A DNA stretch of 64,000 bases from Gamsiella multidivaricata (Eukaryota; Mortierellomycota; Mortierellomycetes; Mortierellales; Mortierellaceae), in NCBI RefSeq assembly GCF_025024155.1, contig NW_026251728.1, positions 372,001 to 436,000 of the forward strand, read 5' to 3'. The number at the start of each line of letters is the position of its first letter. Positions within the stretch are counted from its first letter, which is position 1. Made by a program: the position numbers and the translations under genes. This document shows positions 57,607 through 64,000 of the stretch, piece by piece. Below the pieces are notes generated by a model. That model was not told the DNA's origin, did no database searches, and saw only the letters and a program-made list of their open reading frames with translations.

Positions 57607-60600
57607 ATGATTTCAAAGAACCTGGAGGAGGCTAAGGCCGATGTCAAAAAGGGCATCAAAGAGGCCCAAGGACATGCAGAGGCTCTGTTTGGTGGTAAAG
57701 GGCTTACAGACCCTATCCCCACAGTCGAGGTGAGTCACCACTAAAGTGCTCTGTCCCACTAAAGAGACTGCGCCAGCTTGTTGTATCAGCTTGGTCAAAA
57801 CCGGTTTTCTCATTCACTTTAATCCAATTGTGTATTCATAATATATAGGACAAGTGGAAGTTGTTGCCCGCATTCTTGAAGGTCAAGGGTCTTGTCAAAC
57901 AACACATCGACTCGTTTAATTATTTCATCAATGTGGATCTGGAAAAGATTATCAAGGCGAACGAGCGTGTCAAATCCGATGTTGACCCTCACTTCTATCT
58001 CAAGTACGTGTTCAGCAGATTTGGATTATATCTACATCCACCATGTCCTCATGCCAAGAATTTGTGCTAATTAGGGCATTCATTCCGTCGTCATGGTGAA
58101 TTAGATATACTGGAATCAGAGTTGGAGCGCCAGAACGACCCGATCAGGAAGCCATGAACAGATCATACACACCACACGAGTGCCGTCTTCGTGATCTGAC
58201 CTATTCCGCCAACATCTATGTTGATATCGAATATGTTCGTGGTCGCCAGATCGTAAGGCGCAAGGGCGTTCCCATTGGAAGGATGCCGATCATGCTCAGG
58301 AGTTCACACTGCGTTCTAACTGGAAAGAATGAGATGGAGTTAGCCAAAATGACTGAGTGTCCCTTGGATCCAGGCGGATACTTTGTGGTCAAGGGAGTCG
58401 AGAAGGTCATCCTGGTTCAGGAACAGATGTCAAAGAATCGTATCATTGTGGACGTTGACCGAAAGGGCTTTGTCCAGGCTGGAGTTACTAGGTACGATGC
58501 CCTGTTATCTCCTCGAGCATTGCAACCAGATGTTATCTTTGAATGCATATCTAACAAAAAACTACTTTGATTGATTTAGTTCTACCATGGAGCGCAAGTC
58601 TAAGACATATGTTGGAACGAAGCATGGCAAGATTTATCTGAAGCACAACTCGATCGCAGAGGATGTCCCGATCGTCGTTGCACTGAAGGCTATGGGTATG
58701 CAGTCGGACAAGGAAATCACACAGCTTGTTTGCGGACAGGATTCGAAGTACATCGATAAGTTTTCGCCCAATCTTGAGGAGTGCTCCAAGATGAAGATTT
58801 TCACACAGCAGCAGGCTTTGGATTACATCGGATCAAAAGTCAAGGCGCCCAAGCGCTCCTTTGGACCCGGAATCCGCAGACCACCTGTAAGTCTCGTTAG
58901 ATGTACGACATGAGTATATTGACCGGGCTTTCTTACAGCTGAAACTGCCTTTCTGACATTGACTCTGATTTTGTATCGGATCTAGGCTGAGGAGGCACTG
59001 GACGTTCTTGCATCTGTCGTTTTGGCTCACGTGGAAGTCCATGATAACAATTTCCGACCCAAGTGCATTTATGTCGCCGTTATGACACGTCGTGTTGTTA
59101 TGGCTATGCTTCGTGGAGACTTGGTTGATGATCGCGATTATGTGGGAAACAAGCGTCTGGAATTGTATGTTACTATCATTTGGCGGATCAAACTGATATT
59201 GCAAAAGGAGTCAATCAGATGGAGCAGGCACTAATGATTGCGATCCTCATTTTATTATTATTATTGTTATTATAGAGCTGGGCAGCTGCTTTCGCTGCTT
59301 TTCGAAGATTTGTTCAAGAAATTTAACTCGGACCTGAAGATGAACATTGACAAGGTCCTCAAGAAACCCAACAGGACTCAGGAGTTCGACGTATACAGCC
59401 AATTGCTCTTCCATGGAGACCATATAACCTCTGGATTTGTTCGTGCCATCTCATCCGGTAACTGGAGTTTGAAGCGTTTCAAGATGGAGAGGGCCGGTAT
59501 TACACAGGTCCTGAGTCGACTCAGTTTCATTTCCGCCTTGGGTATGATGACTCGTATCTCATCCCAATTCGAAAAGACACGAAAGGTCTCTGGACCAAGA
59601 GCACTGCAGCCCTCGCAGTGGGGAATGTTGTGTCCTTCCGACACGCCAGAAGGAGAGGCCTGTGGTCTGGTCAAGAACTTGGCTCTGATGACCCATATTA
59701 CCGTCGATGATGAAGAGGAGCCCCTTGTCAAACTGGCGTTCATTCTGGGTGTCGAAGGTATGTGTGCTATTCCAACAGTTATTGTTGTTGTTGCTGCTGC
59801 TATATAATATATCATGATGGCCATAAATTAATTATATCTGCTCACTCTCCTCTCTTATAGATGTGTCGCTGCTTACTGGACCGGAGGTGTACTTGCCCGA
59901 CACTTTTATGGTCTTCTTGAACGGAAACATTCTTGGTATTACCCGCCACAGCAAACAGTTTGTCGCGGCATTCCGTCGCATGCGCAGAGCTGGACGTATA
60001 TCAGAGTTCGTCAGCATCTTCATCAGCGACCATCACAACTCTGTCCATATCTCATGTGATGGTGGTCGTATCTGCAGGCCCCTTATCATTGTCGAGAATG
60101 GAAAGCCCAGAGTCAGGTCGGAACATATTGAGCAGCTGTCGGCAGGAAAACTGTCTTTTGATGACTTTTTACGCCTGGGATTGATCGAGTATCTGGATGT
60201 CAACGAAGAAAGCGATTCCAACATTGCACTGTATGAGCGTGAGATCATTCCCGAGTCAACACACGTCGAGATCGAGCCCTTCACAATTTTGGGTGCTGTC
60301 GCTGGCTTGATTCCCTACCCTCATCACAACCAGTCTCCTCGTAACACCTACCAATGTGCTATGGGTAAACAGGCCATTGGAGCAATCGGCTACAACCAAC
60401 TGAGCCGCATCGACACCTTGCTCTACCTCATGGTCTACCCTCAGCAGCCTATGGTCAAGACCAAGACTATTGAAATGATCGGATACGATAAATTGCCTGC
60501 TGGACAGAATGCCACCGTCGCCGTTATGTCCAACTCTGGATACGATATTGAGGATGCTTTGGTCTTGAACAAGGCTTCACTCGACCGCGGATACGGTCGT

Positions 60601-61838
60601 TGCCAGGTGCTTCGCAAATACGCCACCTTGCTTAGACAGTACCCCAACGGAAGCTACGATCGTCTGGCCGATCCTCCAGTTCACCCTGACGACCCAGCCA
60701 TTGTACAGGAGAAGTTTGAGGTTCTGGATAAGGACGGTATTGCATCGGTCGGAGAGAGGATCAAGCCTGGTCAGGTTTATATCAATAAGCAGATGCCGAC
60801 GAACACCAGCTCAGATATTGGTGTCAACTCGCGGGACCCCACAGCCAATGCCTACAAGAATTCGCCCATGTCATACAAGAGTGCAATGGAGGGATATGTG
60901 GATAAGGTGCTGATGACGACCACGGATAATGACCAGACGTTGATTAAGGCATTGATTCGACAGACTCGTCGTCCAGAATTGGGAGACAAGTTCTCATCTC
61001 GTCACGGACAAAAAGGAGTGTGCGGCATTATTATCCAGCAAGAGGACATGCCGTTCTCTGACCTTGGTATCTGTCCCGACGTGATCATGAACCCACACGG
61101 TTTCCCATCGCGTATGACGGTCGGAAAGATGATCGAGTTGCTGGCAGGCAAGGCTGGAGTGTTGAAGGGTGAGCTACAGTACGGCACAGCATTCGGCGGA
61201 TCGAAGGTGGAGGACATGAGTCGGATTTTGATCGAGAATGGGTTCTCGTACTCGGGCAAAGACTATGTAACGAGCGGAGTGACTGGAGAGCCACTGTCGG
61301 CGTATATCTATTTTGGACCGGTTTATTATCAGAAACTGAAGCACATGGTAATGGACAAGATGCATTCACGTTCGCGCGGTCCCCGTGCGGTCTTGACACG
61401 CCAGCCCACAGAGGGTCGTTCCAGGGATGGTGGTCTGCGTCTTGGAGAGATGGAGAGAGGTAAGCGCTATGATATCTTTTTATTTATTTATTTTATTTTT
61501 TGTGAGGATGCGTTTTCTTGTGCGAAATATTTCTCGATATACTGACATGTTCTATAATTTTTATTTCTTTTATTTTTTTTATTTTTTTTTATACAGATTG
61601 TTTGATTGGTTATGGTGCCAGTATGTTGTTGCTGGAGCGCTTGATGATCTCGTCGGATATCTTTGAGATCCATGTGTGCGAGATGTGTGGACTTTTGGGA
61701 TATGCGGGCTGGTGCCAGCACTGCAAGAGCTCGAAGGGTATGGCGAAGATGCAGATTCCCTATGCGTGTAAGTTGCTCTTCCAGGAGCTGCAGTCGATGA
61801 ACGTCATTCCTCGTTTGCAGCTCGAGAATGTGTTTTAA
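57607..61838 (+). CDS. RPC2: RNA polymerase III second-largest subunit
   Basis: Eight exons, 57607-57729, 57849-58003, 58105-58491, 58580-58886, 58986-59164, 59276-59757, 59861-61459 and 61597-61838, keep phase and give 1157 residues. Yeast Ret1/Rpc128 is about 1149. Landmarks: VGKxx-type N-terminus replaced by [20 protein letters not shown] and [16 protein letters not shown]-like fork region ([13 protein letters not shown]); [51 protein letters not shown]; and a C-terminal zinc site with Cys1105, Cys1108, Cys1117 and Cys1120 ([16 protein letters not shown]). Family knowledge: with the largest subunit it forms the catalytic centre that transcribes tRNA, 5S and U6 genes. The start is the Met before [12 protein letters not shown]. 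Confidence 0.96.
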
Positions 61839-63305
61839 TCTTCTGGAGGACTAAAAAGAAAAAAATAAAAATAAAAAAAGTAAAAAAGTAAAATAATAAA
61901 AAAGTTAAGAGCTGAGCATACATTCTGGGCATGCGTTGTTCCTGTTTCATGTTTCTACACATAACTGACTCTAGGACCATTTTCCCCTAGGCGACGCGTC
62001 TTGCTTTGTCGTGGTACAAAAAAAACGATAGTGGATGATATTGACCTGCGGCTCCCCCAATTTACGGTGTGGTCAAAAGGAGGAGAGGGGGGGGGGGGGG
62101 GGGGTTTGTTCCGTCAAATCGTGAAAGTGCGATATTTGAACCGGGTGGTTGCTGGAATTTCTGCAACTCGACTCGAGGGTAAGAGTGAAGAAAGGGGTGC
62201 CCTTATCTTTCTGTGGTCTGTTGGTCCGTGGGTCTTTGTACGGACCTCCTCCTCCTCCTCTTCCTCCCCCTTGCTCTCTCCTGATCTAAGACGATGTCAT
62301 TAAGGAGAAGAAGGCAGGTAGACCTGCAGATCTATGAAGGGTTGATGCAGGCTGGCTCAGGCACTTTTGATTTATGAAATGAGGTATTTGCAGTGGTATG
62401 AGATATTTTTTTTTTGTCTAGAAGGAGTGGGTGAAGAAATGACAAGAGTTAGGAGAATTACATGGCTCCGGAGGAAAGAATAAAAAAATGTGGAGTGTAC
62501 ACGGGAGCGGGTGCACAAGGCTAGCTTACATACGGTGTGGATGTGCCTTGGAATTTGTCCTTGCAGAAGAAACGGACCTTATGCAAGCAAAAACTGTATA
62601 TACAAAAAAAGGCATGAAGAAGGCAGTACATGCCAGCTGGCAATGGTTGTTGTTGTCGAGCGGAGAACAGGGCCCAGAGCGATAATGCGATGGGATGGGA
62701 TGGTTACACACTCGGACAGATAGGCAGATGCGCTCGGTCTGCAGCTATGGATGCTCTTAATGTGTATCTTTGTATGTGGTGTCCTAGGCTGTTTGCGCAT
62801 AGGCTAACTGTGTTTGCATGATACGATGATGCGCGTGCCTCTTTATCGTTTGACCTCGTTCTTACCTTTCTTTTTCTTCTTACTTTCTTTTCTTCTTCTT
62901 ACTTCATCTTTCTCTTCTTCTTCTCCCTTTCGTCCCTCTGTTTCCTTCGCTTCTACATCCTCATCCTCATCCTCGTCTGATTCTACCCTCGACTGGCTAG
63001 CAAGCATCCCTTTACATCAAGACTCCAGCAATCGTCGTCATCAAACACACAGCAAATTTACCCTTCTTATTTTTCCCACATTGACATCATCTCTACACAC
63101 ACACACCTCTTTCTGCAGTCTTTTGGTTTCTTTTTTTCTGCCGACACTCTTTACCTCAACACACCGCCTTCTCCCCATCCCACCGCCCTCTTCAATTTCC
63201 TACCTGCGCACAAACAAACAACAACAACAACAACAACAAGACGAGCAGAACGAGAACAAAGGACAGGAAGGTGAAATAAAAATAGCGAAGGATGATTTGC
63301 TGCAC
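61839..63305. other. Intergenic region with G-run
   Basis: AT-rich sequence follows RPC2 (AAAATAA-type motifs to about 61910). A G run of about 17 nt lies near 62088-62104. From about 62850 the sequence is strongly C/T-rich and then (CAA)n near 63217-63238, forming the leader of the next gene. No gene recognised. Confidence 0.5.
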
Positions 63306-63953
63306 ATGGTCATGGCAGCAACCGTCCCAGTCGCAAGTCCACCCACTTCGTCGTCTTCCCTCTTCCGAAAATTCAAGATCTCCCTCCCTTTTCCCTCCAC
63401 ACCGCCTTCTCCACTGCCATCCAGCAGCGATAGCGGATCAGCCTCTGCAGATGAAGGGGGAAACACAACCGTCGCCAAGAGCTGGAGAGGACTAGGAACA
63501 ACTGCCCCAGGTTCTCCGAGATTTAAGTTTTCAAAACTGCTCCTCAGCAGTCGCCACCAAGTCAGTAGTCACCTGCCACAGGAACAGCTGGACCAAAACG
63601 AGATCCAACCACCGGCATCTCCAATGCAGCAGCAGAACGGGGACCGTAGACAACACTATCGACCTGAAGTACATCTACCGTCAAAGCACCAGAATCCAAC
63701 ATCTCGCTCTCGGCGGAGCAGCTTTTTCAATTTCCTGCAGCCTCATTATCATATTTTTCATCGTCATCGTGGACCCAAAGACAAAACGAACACCAAGCCG
63801 GACCGGCATACGAGGAATGATCACTCAGCCTCTCAAGAGTCCATTACAAGGTCGTTCATGTCCCTACCTGATCCCTCCAGTACGAGTACGGGGAGTGGCA
63901 GCAGTAACCCCAGTAGCAAGAACTCACGTACCGCTGCACTCCCGGAAGGCAAT
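63306..63953 (+). CDS. Serine-rich protein, 5' exon only (runs off the right edge)
   Basis: First exon of at least 216 residues, with a GTAAGG donor after GCAAT at 63953 and the rest outside the window. It reads PPTSSSSLFRKFKISLPFPS, then PGSPRFKFSKLLLSSRHQV, RSRRSSFFNFLQPHYHIFH and LPDPSSTSTGSGSSN. The chain is basic, Ser/Pro-rich and probably disordered, with many possible phosphorylation sites (SPxxS, RRSS). This resembles the regulatory N-termini of fungal protein kinases or signalling proteins, but no domain is present to prove it. A second Met at 63312 is an equally good start. Confidence 0.55.
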
Positions 63954-64000
63954 GTAAGGAATCCACCTGATGCATGTTTCAATTAGCTCATCTCAGCCTA

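Noticed and set aside
62814..63305. Upstream extension of the Ser-rich right-edge gene to 62814
   Set aside because: The added segment is C/T-rich leader sequence that reads as Ser/Phe/Leu/Pro low complexity. The first sensible start is 63306 or 63312.

Overview
The window is nuclear DNA of a filamentous fungus, most likely an early-diverging one of the Mortierella type (Mucoromycota/Mortierellomycotina). Genes are dense and intron-rich. Introns are short, mostly 50-150 nt, with GTAAGT/GTATGT donors and TAG/CAG acceptors. Fatty acid synthase is one fused gene, and homopolymer A/T tracts of 20-26 nt are common, chiefly inside introns. The placement is inferred from gene content, not from a database search. 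No virus, plasmid, CRISPR array, rRNA or convincing tRNA was seen.

Layout, left to right: VAC8 (-, 7 exons, armadillo repeats); a four-helix MARVEL-like membrane protein (-); an RTC3-like SBDS-domain protein (-) divergent from a COX14-like small membrane protein (+); PUS4 tRNA pseudouridine-55 synthase (-); an 870-residue disordered polyQ/proline-repeat protein (-); a 1.85-kb gene-poor gap; SEC22 R-SNARE (-); ribosomal protein L35 (-); an unresolved coding-like patch; an RSA3-like ribosome-assembly protein (+); an MFSD1-type transporter (+); a GILT-type secreted thiol-reductase relative (+); an F-box protein with an unusual N-terminal module (-); a three-RRM TIA1/Pub1-type RNA-binding protein (+); a 2.5-kb leader/promoter region; the 13.7-kb fused fatty acid synthase (+); a multi-exon gene of unknown family (-); AP-3 sigma (-); a GPI-anchored polysaccharide lyase 14-like protein (-); an acidic unknown protein (+); RNA polymerase III second-largest subunit (+); and the 5' part of a serine-rich gene running off the right edge (+).

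The headline is the fatty acid synthase. One reading frame over seven exons encodes 4154 residues: all the beta-subunit domains (AT, ER, DH, MPT), then two tandem near-identical acyl carrier protein domains, then KR, KS and a phosphopantetheinyl transferase. The join between beta and alpha halves lies inside the malonyl/palmitoyl transferase domain, where split fungal genes are separated, and there is no linker.

Most other genes are housekeeping. Several act on the vacuole/lysosome or membrane traffic (VAC8, SEC22, AP-3 sigma, MFSD1-like, GILT-like), but nothing shows they are co-regulated. For most genes, exon boundaries were worked out by hand so that reading phase is kept across every junction and total length matches the family. 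Uncertain cases are flagged: the RPL35 first exon, the GILT first intron, the start of RSA3, and the 5' end of the unknown gene near 48-49 kb.
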